Assembly (NCBI GenBank): GCA_030603695.1
Contig: JAUVXF010000010.1
Span: 1 to 64,000, forward strand
Reading direction: 5' to 3'
Length of the DNA: 64,000 nucleotides
DNA from: Natronohydrobacter sp.
GTDB lineage: Bacteria > Pseudomonadota > Alphaproteobacteria > Rhodobacterales > Rhodobacteraceae
Numbering within the stretch: the stretch's first letter is position 1; each line of letters starts with the position of its first letter. Both the position numbers and the translations under genes were made by a program. The notes beneath the pieces were generated by a model. It saw only the letters and a program-made list of their open reading frames with translations. It made no database searches and was not told the DNA's origin. This document shows positions 19,275 to 29,544 of this stretch, piece by piece.

Positions 19275-20623
19275 CAAAAATCGCCTTTATCGGCGCGGGT
19301 TCCACCGTGTTCATGAAAAACCTGATCGGCGATGCGCTTTTGCGCCCGGCCCTGTCAGAGGCCGATATCGCGCTGATGGATATTGATGCCGCGCGGCTGG
19401 AGGAAAGCGCGCTGGTCGCGCGCAAGCTGGTGGCCAGCCTTGGCGTGGGCGCGCGCGTGACAGCCACAACCAACCGCCGCGCGGCACTGGAAGGGGCCGA
19501 TTTCGTGATCGTGGCCTTCCAGATCGGGGGCTATAAGCCCTGCACTGTCACCGATTTCGAAATCCCCAAGGCTTACGGGTTGCGCCAGACCATTGCCGAT
19601 ACGCTGGGCGTGGGGGGCATTATGCGCGGCTTGCGCACTGTGCCCCATCTGTGGGCCTTGGCCGAAGATATGCGCGCGGTTTGCCCCGATGCGCTGATGC
19701 TGAACTATGTCAACCCGATGGCCATAAATACATGGGCGCTGGCCGCGCGATATCCCGATATTCGCCAAGTGGGCCTGTGCCATTCGGTGCAAGGCACGGC
19801 CTTTGAACTGGCGCGCGATCTGGGGCTTTCGCTGGCCGATCTGCGCTACCGCGCGGCGGGCATAAACCATATGGCATTTTATCTGGATTTGCAGGTGCGC
19901 GATGGCGCGGGCTGGCGTGATCTCTATCCCAGCCTGCGTGCGGGCTATCGCGCGGGCGCCATCCCGCTGGAAAGCCATTGGAACCCCCGCTGCCCCAATC
20001 TGGTGCGCTATGAGGTGATGGAGCATTTCGGGCATTTCGTGACAGAATCTTCCGAGCATTTTGCCGAATATGTGCCGTGGTTCATCAAATCCCACCGTCC
20101 CGATCTGATAGAGGCGTTTCGCATTCCGCTGGATGAATACCCCAAACGCTGCGAAGAACAGATAGCCGCATGGGGCGCGCAGGCGCAGGCGCTGAAATCC
20201 GCGCCGCGCATAGACCACGCGCCTTCGAATGAATATGCCGCCACGATCATGGACAGCATTGTTACCGGCACGCCTTCGGTGATTTACGGCAACCACGCCA
20301 ATCAGGGCTATATCCCGCAACTGCCACAAGGGGCTGCGGTGGAAGTGCCAACGCTGGTAGATGCAAACGGGCTGCACCCCACTGTCGTGCCCGATTTGCC
20401 GCCCCATCTGGTAGCGCTGATGCGCACCAATCTGAATGTGCAGGAACTGACCGTGCATGCCCTGCTGACAGAAAACCGCGACCATATCTATCACGCGGCC
20501 ATGCTAGACCCTCACACCGCCGCCGAGCTGGATTTGCGCCAGATCCGCGCGCTGGTGGATGAGATGCTGGCCGCACATGGCCCATGGTTGCCCGATTGGT
20601 GCCACACCCGGCGCGCCGCATAA
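19271..20623 (+). CDS. Glycoside hydrolase family 4 (alpha-galactosidase/6-phospho-glucosidase type)
   Basis: N-terminal NAD-binding KIAFIGAGSTVFMKNL; LNYVNPMAINTWAL; VGLCHSVQGT; AGINHMAFYLDL. Confidence 0.9.
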   Translation: MTKIAFIGAGSTVFMKNLIGDALLRPALSEADIALMDIDAARLEESALVARKLVASLGVGARVTATTNRRAALEGADFVIVAFQIGGYKPCTVTDFEIPKAYGLRQTIADTLGVGGIMRGLRTVPHLWALAEDMRAVCPDALMLNYVNPMAINTWALAARYPDIRQVGLCHSVQGTAFELARDLGLSLADLRYRAAGINHMAFYLDLQVRDGAGWRDLYPSLRAGYRAGAIPLESHWNPRCPNLVRYEVMEHFGHFVTESSEHFAEYVPWFIKSHRPDLIEAFRIPLDEYPKRCEEQIAAWGAQAQALKSAPRIDHAPSNEYAATIMDSIVTGTPSVIYGNHANQGYIPQLPQGAAVEVPTLVDANGLHPTVVPDLPPHLVALMRTNLNVQELTVHALLTENRDHIYHAAMLDPHTAAELDLRQIRALVDEMLAAHGPWLPDWCHTRRAA

Positions 20624-20666
20624 ACGCGGCCCCCCTTCTCTATCGCCGCAAGGATAAAGGCTTAAC

Positions 20667-22376
20667 ATGAAAAAACCCCGCCGCTCTGCCGCATGGTATG
20701 GCAAGCTTGACAAGGATGGCTTCATCCACCGGTCATGGATGAAGAATCAGGGCTTTCCTGATCATGCCTTTGATGGCCGCCCGATCATCGGCATTTGCAA
20801 CACATGGTCAGAACTTACGCCCTGCAATTCCGGGCTGCGCACCCTGGCCGAGGCCGTAAAGCGCGGCGTCTGGGAAGCGGGCGGATTTCCGGTGGAATTT
20901 CCTGTCACCTCTTTGGGTGAAACACAGATGAAACCCACGGCGATGCTGTTTCGCAATCTGCTGGCGATGGATGTGGAAGAATGTATCCGCGCTTATGGCA
21001 TTGACGGGGTTGTGCTGCTGGGCGGCTGTGACAAGACAACACCGGGGCAAGTGATGGGCGCAGCCTCTGTGGATCTGCCGGCGATTGTTGTAAGCTCTGG
21101 CCCCATGCTGAATGGCAAATGGCGCGGGCGCGATATCGGCTCTGGCACAGATGTCTGGAAGTTTTCCGAATCCGTGCGCGCGGGCGAGATGACATTGCAA
21201 GATTTCATGGCGGCGGAATCGGGCATGTCGCGCTCTGCCGGGGTGTGCATGACAATGGGCACGGCCAGCACAATGGCCGCGCTGGTAGAGGCGATGGGCC
21301 TTGCATTGCCCACCAATGCCGCCCTTCCGGCGGTAGATGCACGGCGCACGGCCTTGGCGCACCATACCGGGCGGCGCATTGTCGAGATGGTGGAAGAAGA
21401 CCTGAAACCTTCGGATATCCTGACGCGCGCCGCATTTGAAAATGCGATCCTTGCCAATGCCGCTGTCGGCGGCTCTACGAATGCGGTGGTGCATCTGCTG
21501 GCGATTGCGGGGCGTGTGGGGGTTGATCTGGCCTTGGATGATATCGAACTTGGCCGCGATATCCCGCTTTTGGTGAATTGCATGCCATCGGGCAAATACC
21601 TGATGGAAGATTTCGCCTATGCGGGTGGCATGCCTGCGGTCTTGGCGCAATTGCGCGCCCATTTGCGGCCTGCGCGCACCGTGCTGGGGGGCGATATCGC
21701 AGCCTATGCCGAAGGGGCAGAGATTTATAACACCGATGTAATCCGGCCCATGTCAGACCCTGTGAAACCCGCCGCGGGCCTGCGCGTGCTGCGCGGCAAT
21801 CTGGCCCCAGATGGGGCGATTGTGAAACCCTCTGCCGCAACGGCAGACCTTCTGGAACATGAAGGCCCCGCCTATGTGTTCGAAACCATCGAACAGCTGA
21901 AAGCAGAGATTGACCGCGATGATTTGCCTGTCACGCCCGATACAGTGCTGGTGCTGAAAGGATGCGGGCCAAAGGGCTATCCGGGCATGCCAGAGGTGGG
22001 CAACATGCCGATCCCGGCCAAGCTGGTACGCGCGGGGGTGCGCGACATGCTGCGCATATCGGATGCGCGCATGTCCGGCACAGCCTTTGGCACAGTGGTT
22101 TTGCATGTCGCCCCCGAAGCGCAGGCAGGGGGGCCGCTTGCACTGGTGCGCACGGGCGACCGTATTCGCGTATCTGTCAGCAAAGGCGAAGTGGCCTTGC
22201 TGGTTGATGCCGCAGAACTGGACGCACGGCGTGCAAACTGGCGCCCCGATCCGCCCCATTACACGCGCGGATATGCAAAACTATATGTCGATCATGTGCT
22301 TCAGGCCGATAAAGGCGCGGATCTGGATTTCCTTGTCGGCAAAGATACCCGTCCCGTGACCAGAGAGAGCCATTGA
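20667..22376 (+). CDS. IlvD/EDD-family sugar-acid dehydratase (putative galactonate or arabinonate dehydratase)
   Basis: RSWMKNQGFPDHAFDGRPIIGICNTWSELTPCN; GGCDKTTPGQVMGA; GVCMTMGTASTMAALVEAMG; context of galactose operon. Confidence 0.88.
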   Translation: MKKPRRSAAWYGKLDKDGFIHRSWMKNQGFPDHAFDGRPIIGICNTWSELTPCNSGLRTLAEAVKRGVWEAGGFPVEFPVTSLGETQMKPTAMLFRNLLAMDVEECIRAYGIDGVVLLGGCDKTTPGQVMGAASVDLPAIVVSSGPMLNGKWRGRDIGSGTDVWKFSESVRAGEMTLQDFMAAESGMSRSAGVCMTMGTASTMAALVEAMGLALPTNAALPAVDARRTALAHHTGRRIVEMVEEDLKPSDILTRAAFENAILANAAVGGSTNAVVHLLAIAGRVGVDLALDDIELGRDIPLLVNCMPSGKYLMEDFAYAGGMPAVLAQLRAHLRPARTVLGGDIAAYAEGAEIYNTDVIRPMSDPVKPAAGLRVLRGNLAPDGAIVKPSAATADLLEHEGPAYVFETIEQLKAEIDRDDLPVTPDTVLVLKGCGPKGYPGMPEVGNMPIPAKLVRAGVRDMLRISDARMSGTAFGTVVLHVAPEAQAGGPLALVRTGDRIRVSVSKGEVALLVDAAELDARRANWRPDPPHYTRGYAKLYVDHVLQADKGADLDFLVGKDTRPVTRESH

Positions 22377-23143
22377 TGACCCATCCCATTTACCCAGATC
22401 TCACGGGCGCTTCCGTCTTTATAACGGGGGGCGGCTCTGGCATTGGCGCAGGGCTGACAGAGGCATTTTTGCGTCAGGGCGCGCGCGTGGCCTTTGTTCA
22501 ACGCTCTGACGCCAGCGCGTTTTGTGACCAGATGGCGCAAAGCACCGGCAACCGCCCCTTGTTCATCGCCTGTGACATCACCAACCCCGATGCGCTGCAA
22601 TCGGCCATCGCGCAGGCGGCGGCAGCGCATGGCCCCGTGCAAGTGCTGGTGAACAATGCCGCCAATGACCAGCGCCACAGCCTTGCAGAGGTGACGCCGG
22701 ATTTCATGGATTGGGCGCTGGCGATCAATTTCAAATCCTATGTCTATGCCGCCCAAGCCGTGATCCCGCAGATGCAGGCCATGGGTGGGGGGGCGATTAT
22801 CAACATCACCTCGATCAGCTATATGATGGGCAATGCGGGCTATCCGATCTACACGGCCGCCAATTCCGCGCTTAATGGCCTGACACGCAGCCTTGCGCGC
22901 GAATTTGGGCCAGACCGCATACGCATCAACGCGCTTGCGCCGGGCTGGGTTATGACACCCAAGCAACTGGAACACTGGGTCACTCCCGAAGGGCTGGCCG
23001 CCCATCTGGCCCGCCAATGCCTGCCCGACACACTCGCCCCCGAAGATATCGCAGGCGGCGTGCTGTTTCTGGCCTCTCAGGCCAGCCGCGCCATGACGGG
23101 CCAAGCGCTGGTCATTGATGGCGGCGTGGTGGTGACAGGATGA
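22373..23143 (+). CDS. SDR-family oxidoreductase (putative galactose dehydrogenase)
   Basis: VFITGGGSGIGAGL, NNAANDQR, YTAANSALNGLTRSLARE; ATGA overlap with upstream gene. Confidence 0.85.
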   Translation: MMTHPIYPDLTGASVFITGGGSGIGAGLTEAFLRQGARVAFVQRSDASAFCDQMAQSTGNRPLFIACDITNPDALQSAIAQAAAAHGPVQVLVNNAANDQRHSLAEVTPDFMDWALAINFKSYVYAAQAVIPQMQAMGGGAIINITSISYMMGNAGYPIYTAANSALNGLTRSLAREFGPDRIRINALAPGWVMTPKQLEHWVTPEGLAAHLARQCLPDTLAPEDIAGGVLFLASQASRAMTGQALVIDGGVVVTG

Positions 23144-24066
23144 CCCCGCCCGCCACCACACACATAGACTGGATCGCCGCCGATTGGGGCACATCGCATT
23201 TGCGCGTCTGGGCACTGGCGGGGGCGCGCGTGATCCATCACGCCGCGTCAGATCAGGGCATGGCGCGGCTGGCGCGCAGCGAATTTGAAGCTGCGCTTCT
23301 GGCCTTGATCGGGCCTTGGCTGCCAGAGGGGCAGGTGACACCTGTTATCGCCTGCGGTATGGTCGGCTCTCGCCAAGGCTGGGTGGAAGCGCCCTATCGC
23401 GCGGTTCCCTGCCTGCCACAGGGCGCAAGCCTGATCCCAGCGCCCTGCCGCGATTTGCGCCTGTCCGTGCATGTCGTGCCGGGGCTGAAGCAAACGCAGC
23501 CCGCAGATGTGATCCGGGGCGAGGAAACGCAGATCGCGGGTTTTCTGGCCCATAATCCCGGCTGGGACGGGGTGATCTGCCTGCCCGGCACGCATAGCAA
23601 ATGGGTGCATCTCAGCGCCGGAGAGGTTGTCAGCTTCCAGACCTTCCTGACAGGCGAGATGTTCGCGCTATTGTCCGAACACTCTGTCTTGCGCCATTCG
23701 GTTGGTGGCTGGGAGGATGCCGGATTTGCCGAAGGCGTGGCACAGGGGATGGAACGGCCAGAACGGCTGATGGCGCGGCTGTTCACCATCCGCGCCGAAG
23801 GGCTGCTGGCCGGGCTTGATCCGGGCCATGCCCGCGCGCGGCTGTCTGGCCTGCTGATCGGGGCGGAACTGGCGGCGGCCAAACCCTATTGGCTGGGCCA
23901 GCGCGTGGCGCTGATTGGCGCGCCAGAGGTGATGGGCGCCTATAGCGCCGCCCTTGTTGGCCTGTCCGTGCCTGTTACCACCCATGATGCAACTGAAATG
24001 ACGCTGGCTGGCCTCTCAGCCGCGCGTGCCCATCTGCCCGAAGGACAGCGCCCATGCGTGAACTGA
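23140..24066 (+). CDS. dgoK: 2-dehydro-3-deoxygalactonokinase
   Basis: [54 protein letters not shown]; followed by dgoA. Confidence 0.92.
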   Translation: MTPPATTHIDWIAADWGTSHLRVWALAGARVIHHAASDQGMARLARSEFEAALLALIGPWLPEGQVTPVIACGMVGSRQGWVEAPYRAVPCLPQGASLIPAPCRDLRLSVHVVPGLKQTQPADVIRGEETQIAGFLAHNPGWDGVICLPGTHSKWVHLSAGEVVSFQTFLTGEMFALLSEHSVLRHSVGGWEDAGFAEGVAQGMERPERLMARLFTIRAEGLLAGLDPGHARARLSGLLIGAELAAAKPYWLGQRVALIGAPEVMGAYSAALVGLSVPVTTHDATEMTLAGLSAARAHLPEGQRPCVN

Positions 24067-24653
24067 TCGCCATTTTGCGCGGCATTACCCCGCCAGAGGC
24101 GCTGGACGTCACCCAAGCCCTGATTGCGGCGGGAATAACCAAAATCGAAGTGCCGCTAAATTCGCCCGATGCGCTGGACAGTATCGCGGCCATGGTCGCA
24201 GCCTTCGGGGCGCAGGCACAGATTGGCGCAGGCACGGTGCTGGATGCGGCACAGGTGCGCGCCGTGGCCGCAACTGGCGCGCGGCTGGTTGTCTCGCCCG
24301 ATTGCAACCCCGATGTTATTGCCGCCACCCGCGCGGCAGGGCTGGACAGTTACCCCGGCATCTTCACCCCGTCAGAGGCTTTTGCCGCCATCCGCGCTGG
24401 CGCAACCGGGCTAAAGCTGTTTCCGGCCTTCAAGATGGGCGCAGACGGGTTGCAGGCCATGCGCGCGGTCTTGCCGCGCGATTGCGCCGTGTATGCGGTG
24501 GGCGGCGTTGGCGCGCCCGATTTCGCCACATGGCGCAAGGCGGGGGCCACAGGCTTTGGCCTTGGCACAGCGCTGTATTCCCCCGGCGCAAGTGCAGCCG
24601 ATGTGGGCGCGCGCGCGCGCGTCGCCGTGGCCGCATGGGATAGCTGCGCATGA
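24054..24653 (+). CDS. dgoA: 2-dehydro-3-deoxy-6-phosphogalactonate aldolase
   Basis: [56 protein letters not shown]. Confidence 0.92.
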   Translation: MRELIAILRGITPPEALDVTQALIAAGITKIEVPLNSPDALDSIAAMVAAFGAQAQIGAGTVLDAAQVRAVAATGARLVVSPDCNPDVIAATRAAGLDSYPGIFTPSEAFAAIRAGATGLKLFPAFKMGADGLQAMRAVLPRDCAVYAVGGVGAPDFATWRKAGATGFGLGTALYSPGASAADVGARARVAVAAWDSCA

Positions 24654-25492
24654 TAGCGCTGAATGACATTCGCTGCGATCTGGGCGAGGGCGCTTTCTGG
24701 CATCCGCACCGGGGCGAATTTTTCTGGTTTGATATCACAGGGTGCAAATTGCACAGCCTTGCGCGCAGTTGGGAGTTTGGCGACATGCCCTCTGCCATGG
24801 GCTGGGTGGATTATGCCCGCGTGCTGATCGCTTCTGAAACGCGGCTTGCGCTGTTTGATCTGGAAACGGGCCAATCCCGCACCCTCTGCGCGCTGGAGGC
24901 CGAGAACCCGAAAACCCGCTCCAATGACGGGCGCGCAGACCCGCAGGGCGGGTTCTGGATTGGCACGATGGGCAAAAGGGCCGAAGCGGGAGCAGGGGCA
25001 ATCTGGCGCTATCGGGGTGGCGAATTGCGCCAGCTTTACAGCGCCATCACCATCCCCAACGCCATCAGCTTTGCCCCCGATGGGCAGAGCGCCTGCTTTA
25101 CCGATACCGTGACCCGCCGCATTTTGCGCGTGAGCTTGGATACCGCAGGCTGGCCCAAGGGCGCGCCCGAATGCTGGCTGGATCTGACCGCAGAGGGGCT
25201 GAACCCCGATGGCGCGGTGTTTGATGCACAGGGGCGCTTCTGGGTGGCGCAATGGGGCGCAGGCCGTGTGGCCTGCTATGCCCCGGATGGGCAATTTCTG
25301 CGCGCGGTTTCTGTGCCTGCCGCCCATGCCTCTTGCCCGGCCTTTGGCGGGCCGGATTTGCGCAGCCTTTATTGCACCACGGCACGCCAAGGGCGCGCGC
25401 AGCCCCATAGCCTTGATGGGGCGTGTTTTGTCGCGCCAGATATCGCGCAAGGTCTGGCAGAGCATCAGATCAGGCTGGACGATCATGGCTGA
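24650..25492 (+). CDS. SMP-30/gluconolactonase family protein (putative galactonolactonase)
   Basis: [57 protein letters not shown]. Confidence 0.9.
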   Translation: MIALNDIRCDLGEGAFWHPHRGEFFWFDITGCKLHSLARSWEFGDMPSAMGWVDYARVLIASETRLALFDLETGQSRTLCALEAENPKTRSNDGRADPQGGFWIGTMGKRAEAGAGAIWRYRGGELRQLYSAITIPNAISFAPDGQSACFTDTVTRRILRVSLDTAGWPKGAPECWLDLTAEGLNPDGAVFDAQGRFWVAQWGAGRVACYAPDGQFLRAVSVPAAHASCPAFGGPDLRSLYCTTARQGRAQPHSLDGACFVAPDIAQGLAEHQIRLDDHG

Positions 25493-26486
25493 TGTCTTTG
25501 GCCATTTGCCAAACGGCCAGACTGTCCACCGCCTGCGCCTGCACGGCGGCGGGATGGTGGCCCATGTGCTGACACTGGGCGCGATCGTGCAGGATTTGCG
25601 GCTGGAGGGGGTGGGACATCCGCTTGTATTGGGCGCAGATACGCTTGCCCCCTATCTGGGGCCAATGCAGTATTTCGGGGCCATGGTGGGGCGCTATGCC
25701 AACCGTATCGCACAGGGGCAATTCAGCTTGGGCGGGCGGCGCTTCCAGCTTGCGCAAAATGCCGCCGGGGGCCATTGCCTGCATGGCGGGCCGCAGGGCA
25801 GCGCACAGGCGATCTGGGATATTCGCGCGCAAAGCGCCCATAGCGTGACACTGGCCCTGCATATGCCGGATGGCGATATGGGCTTTCCCGGCGCGCTGGA
25901 TGTCGCGGTCACGCTTGCCCTGTCAGCTGGCGCGCTAAGCATTACCACCATTGCCCAAACCACGCAGGCCACACCGTGCAGCTTTGCCCATCACGGGTAT
26001 TTTGCGCTTGATGACAGCGGCACGCTGGCGCGCCACAGCCTGCGCCTTGCCGCCAGACAGTATCTGCCCACGGATGAACACGCTTTGCCCACAGGCCAGA
26101 TTGCCCCGGTTGCGGGCACAGAGTTTGACTACCTTGCAGGCAAAACCCTGCAAGGCGCAAATCTGGATCACAATTTCTGCCTGTCAGACAGGCCGCATAG
26201 CGCCTGCCGCCCTGTGGCATGGCTGCACTCTGATCACCTGCGGCTGGAAGTGGCCACCACCCAGCCGGGGCTACAGGTTTACACGGCCAACCACCTGCCA
26301 CAAGCAGAGGGGCCACAAGGGCTGGGCGGGCGGCGCTATGCCCGCCACTGCGCCATTGCGCTGGAAACTCAGGCCTGGCCCGATGCCCCCAACCAGCCCC
26401 ATTTCCCCGCCGCCATGCTGCACCCCGGCCAAAGCTACCAGCATTGCACGCGTTACACCTTTTCCAGAACGGAGCCTGCCCCATGA
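25485..26486 (+). CDS. galM: Aldose 1-epimerase
   Basis: [59 protein letters not shown] region; overlaps upstream stop by 8 bp. Confidence 0.9.
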   Translation: MADVFGHLPNGQTVHRLRLHGGGMVAHVLTLGAIVQDLRLEGVGHPLVLGADTLAPYLGPMQYFGAMVGRYANRIAQGQFSLGGRRFQLAQNAAGGHCLHGGPQGSAQAIWDIRAQSAHSVTLALHMPDGDMGFPGALDVAVTLALSAGALSITTIAQTTQATPCSFAHHGYFALDDSGTLARHSLRLAARQYLPTDEHALPTGQIAPVAGTEFDYLAGKTLQGANLDHNFCLSDRPHSACRPVAWLHSDHLRLEVATTQPGLQVYTANHLPQAEGPQGLGGRRYARHCAIALETQAWPDAPNQPHFPAAMLHPGQSYQHCTRYTFSRTEPAP

Positions 26487-28384
26487 ACCGCGCCCTTGGT
26501 GTGTGCTATTACCCCGAACACTGGCCCGAAGATATCTGGCCCGAAGATGCAAGGCGCATGGTTGCAGCCGGGTTGCAATGGGTGCGCATTGGCGAATTCG
26601 CATGGTCGCGGCTGGAACCAAGCCCCGGCAAACTGTGCTTTGACTGGCTGGATCGCGCGATAGATGTTTTGGGCGCGGCCGGGCTGCAAGTGGTGCTGGG
26701 AACCCCCACCGCCACCCCCCCGCGCTGGATGCTGAAGCGCCACCCCGATATGCTGGCCATGGATGCCCAAGGGCGCCCGCGCGGCTTTGGCTCGCGCCGC
26801 CATTACTGCTTCAGCCATGCGGGCTATCTGGCCGAATGCAAGCGCATCGTATCGCTTCTGGCCGAGCGCTATGGCCGCAACCCCCATATCGCGGCATGGC
26901 AAACCGATAATGAATATGGCTGCCATGAGACGATTCTCAGCTACTCGCCTGCCGCGCGCGGGGCGTTTCGGGATTGGCTGGCGCAGAAATACCAAAGCCC
27001 AGAGGCGCTGAACCGCGCGTGGGGCAATGTGTTCTGGTCTATGGACTATGGCAGCTTTAACGAAATCGATCTGCCACATCTGACAGTAACAGAACCCAAC
27101 CCCGCGCATGTGATGGATTTCCGGCGTTTCAGTTCCGATCAGGTTGTGGCCTTCAACCGCGCGCAAGTGGATATATTGCGCCGCCACAGCACCGCGCCGA
27201 TTGCCCATAACTATATGGGCCGGATCACGGAATTTGACCATTACAAGGTTGGCGATGATCTGGATATCGCCAGTTGGGACAGCTACCCGATTGGCTTTCT
27301 CTCGGACAGGCTGGAAGCCAGCGCCGAACATAAAGCCGCGTTTCTGCGCCAGGGCGACCCGGATTTTCAGGCCTTCCACCATGATCTGTATCGCACCGTA
27401 GGCAAGGGCCGCTGGTGGGTGATGGAACAACAGCCCGGCCCGGTGAATTGGGCGCCCTATAACCCGGCCCCCCTGCCCGGCATGGTGCGGCTATGGACCT
27501 GGGAGGCATTTGCTCACGGGGCAGAGGCCGTATGCTATTTCCGCTGGCGCCAAGCCCCTTTCGCGCAAGAGCAGATGCATGCAGGGCTTTTGCGCCCCGA
27601 TAGCGCGCCTGCGCCGGGGTTGGCAGAGGCCATCCAAGTGGCGCAGGAACTGGCCCTTGCCCCGCAGGCGGGCTGCGCGGCGGGCGATGTGGCGCTGGTC
27701 TTTGATTATGAAAGCGCATGGGCTTGGGATACCCAACCCCAAGGCGCGGATTTCAGCTATTTCCGGCTGGTATTTGCATGGTATCGCGCCTTGCGGCGGC
27801 TGGGGCTGAATATTGATATCCTGCCGCCCGATACGGCTGATCTGTCGCGCTGGAAACTGGTGCTTGCGCCGGGGCTATTCACTCTCTCGGCGCAGTTGCG
27901 CGGCGCGCTGGCGGGCTGCGCGGGGCAAGTGCTGCTGGGGCCGCGCAGCAATTCCAAAACGCCCGATTTCGCCATTCCCACCCCTTTGCCCCCGGCCCTG
28001 CCTGGGCTGGATGCGCGCGTGATGCGGGTGGAAAGCCTGCCCCCCGGTGCAAACATTCCCTTGGAAGGGGGCGGCAATTTTGTGCATTGGGCCGAAGAGA
28101 TGGAAGGCCAAGCGCCCGTCACCTTGCGCAGGCAAGATGGGTTGCCCGCCATGATGGGCGGCAAGATCAGCTATCTGGCGGGATGGCCCGATGATCAGAC
28201 ATTGACCAGCATCTTGCGCGATCTGTGCCAGGCGCAAGGCATTGCCACCTGGGATTTGCCCGATGCCCTGCGCAAACGCGATAGCGGCGCGCGGCGCTTC
28301 TGGTTCAACCACGGGGCGACGCCGCTGGTTTGGGAGGGGCAGACCATCCCGCCTGCCGGGGTTATGTGGCAAGAGCGCGCATAG
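26483..28384 (+). CDS. Beta-galactosidase, glycoside hydrolase family 42
   Basis: GVCYYPEHWPEDIWPEDARRMVAAGLQWVRIGEFAWSRLEPSPG; AAWQTDNEYGCHET; MEQQPGPVNWAPYNPAPLPGMVRLWTWEAFAHGAEAV. Confidence 0.95.
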   Translation: MNRALGVCYYPEHWPEDIWPEDARRMVAAGLQWVRIGEFAWSRLEPSPGKLCFDWLDRAIDVLGAAGLQVVLGTPTATPPRWMLKRHPDMLAMDAQGRPRGFGSRRHYCFSHAGYLAECKRIVSLLAERYGRNPHIAAWQTDNEYGCHETILSYSPAARGAFRDWLAQKYQSPEALNRAWGNVFWSMDYGSFNEIDLPHLTVTEPNPAHVMDFRRFSSDQVVAFNRAQVDILRRHSTAPIAHNYMGRITEFDHYKVGDDLDIASWDSYPIGFLSDRLEASAEHKAAFLRQGDPDFQAFHHDLYRTVGKGRWWVMEQQPGPVNWAPYNPAPLPGMVRLWTWEAFAHGAEAVCYFRWRQAPFAQEQMHAGLLRPDSAPAPGLAEAIQVAQELALAPQAGCAAGDVALVFDYESAWAWDTQPQGADFSYFRLVFAWYRALRRLGLNIDILPPDTADLSRWKLVLAPGLFTLSAQLRGALAGCAGQVLLGPRSNSKTPDFAIPTPLPPALPGLDARVMRVESLPPGANIPLEGGGNFVHWAEEMEGQAPVTLRRQDGLPAMMGGKISYLAGWPDDQTLTSILRDLCQAQGIATWDLPDALRKRDSGARRFWFNHGATPLVWEGQTIPPAGVMWQERA

Positions 28385-28398
28385 CGGCGCAAGCCCCC

Positions 28399-29223
28399 CT
28401 AACTCGCGCGCGAAGCGATCACGCGGGCCAGATCGTCACTGGCGGTATCCGCACGGGTAAAGACGATATCCACATCTGCAAGCGCACCAATGCGCGCGCT
28501 GACCAACCCGCCAGCAGGCGCCACCCCGATAATGGCACCCGGCACCACCAGTCGCAGCGCCACAACCAGCCGCGCCAAGGTATCCAGCCTATCTTCGGTG
28601 CTGAGCGACAGGCCAATGATGCGCGGGCAGGTTTCTTCGGCATGGCGCACAAGGCCATCAAATTCAGTGCCGATCTGCAAATCTATTTGCCAGTTGTTTT
28701 CGCGGAAATGATCGGCCGCAATCGTAACCCCGATCCCATGATCCTCTCCCGGAACCGTGGCGAAAAGCGCGCTGCGCTCGGCATCGACAGCACGAAAATC
28801 TATCATGCGCTCTGCCCGCAAGGCGCGCATCAGCGCATAAAGATGGCCCGTGCCCAGCGTCACATCCATGAAGGACAATTCATCATTGTCCCATTTCTCA
28901 CCCAGTTTGCAGGCGGCGGCACTGATATAGCCAAAATACACGCCCCAGCGCGTAACCCCCTCTGCGCGGCGCGATTCTATAAACTGTTGTGCGGCTTGCG
29001 GGTGTGGCTGGATCAGGGCCTCACAAAACGCTTCAATACTTTCGGGGGTGATTTCCGGTGCAACCTGCGCCTCTTTTGCGCTGGAATGCGTGGCAAGCCG
29101 TTTAAGCACATCGCTGGCCAAAGCCTCTACGGCCTGTGGCGCAAATGTGCTGCGTTTGAGCGCGAAAAGGGATGCCGTGCGCGCATAGATCGCAGGATCA
29201 AAGACAAAATCTGCATCTGCCAT
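28399..29223 (-). CDS. B12-binding-domain regulator, AerR/PpaA-like
   Basis: LGEKWDNDELSFMDVTLGTGHLYALMRALRAE and a C-terminal Rossmann-like cobalamin-binding region (HGIGVTIAADHFRENNWQIDL...VVPGAIIGVAPAGGLV); start chosen at MADADFVF with SD. Confidence 0.7.
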   Translation of the reverse strand: MADADFVFDPAIYARTASLFALKRSTFAPQAVEALASDVLKRLATHSSAKEAQVAPEITPESIEAFCEALIQPHPQAAQQFIESRRAEGVTRWGVYFGYISAAACKLGEKWDNDELSFMDVTLGTGHLYALMRALRAERMIDFRAVDAERSALFATVPGEDHGIGVTIAADHFRENNWQIDLQIGTEFDGLVRHAEETCPRIIGLSLSTEDRLDTLARLVVALRLVVPGAIIGVAPAGGLVSARIGALADVDIVFTRADTASDDLARVIASRAS

Positions 29224-29544
29224 GTATATCTCCCCCAAGCCCTGAGGATACATTGGCATACAATGCTTTCAAGCCCAAGCGCAGCCAAAGACCGCATTTA
29301 TTTATCCTATACCCCGCCAAAGCGGTGCTTGCGGCTTGTATCCGGGTGCGGGACTACCCATCTAACCTATATAGGTTACACCTGCGGGGCTGAATGCGCC
29401 CTTGGTGAAAAGTCGGTTTTCAAGGCGCCCAATCTTGCGCAGCCCGTCCCAAAGCCCTGAAAGACAGAACAAATTCACACGCTGATCCGGCAGCGCGCGG
29501 ATAATCCGTGCCGCGCCATGGACTTTGCAGAAGGAAGATTAGGC

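Noticed and set aside
14192-28384. Galactoside locus as a genomic island
   Set aside because: Composition looks continuous with flanking core genes and no integrase or repeats are present.
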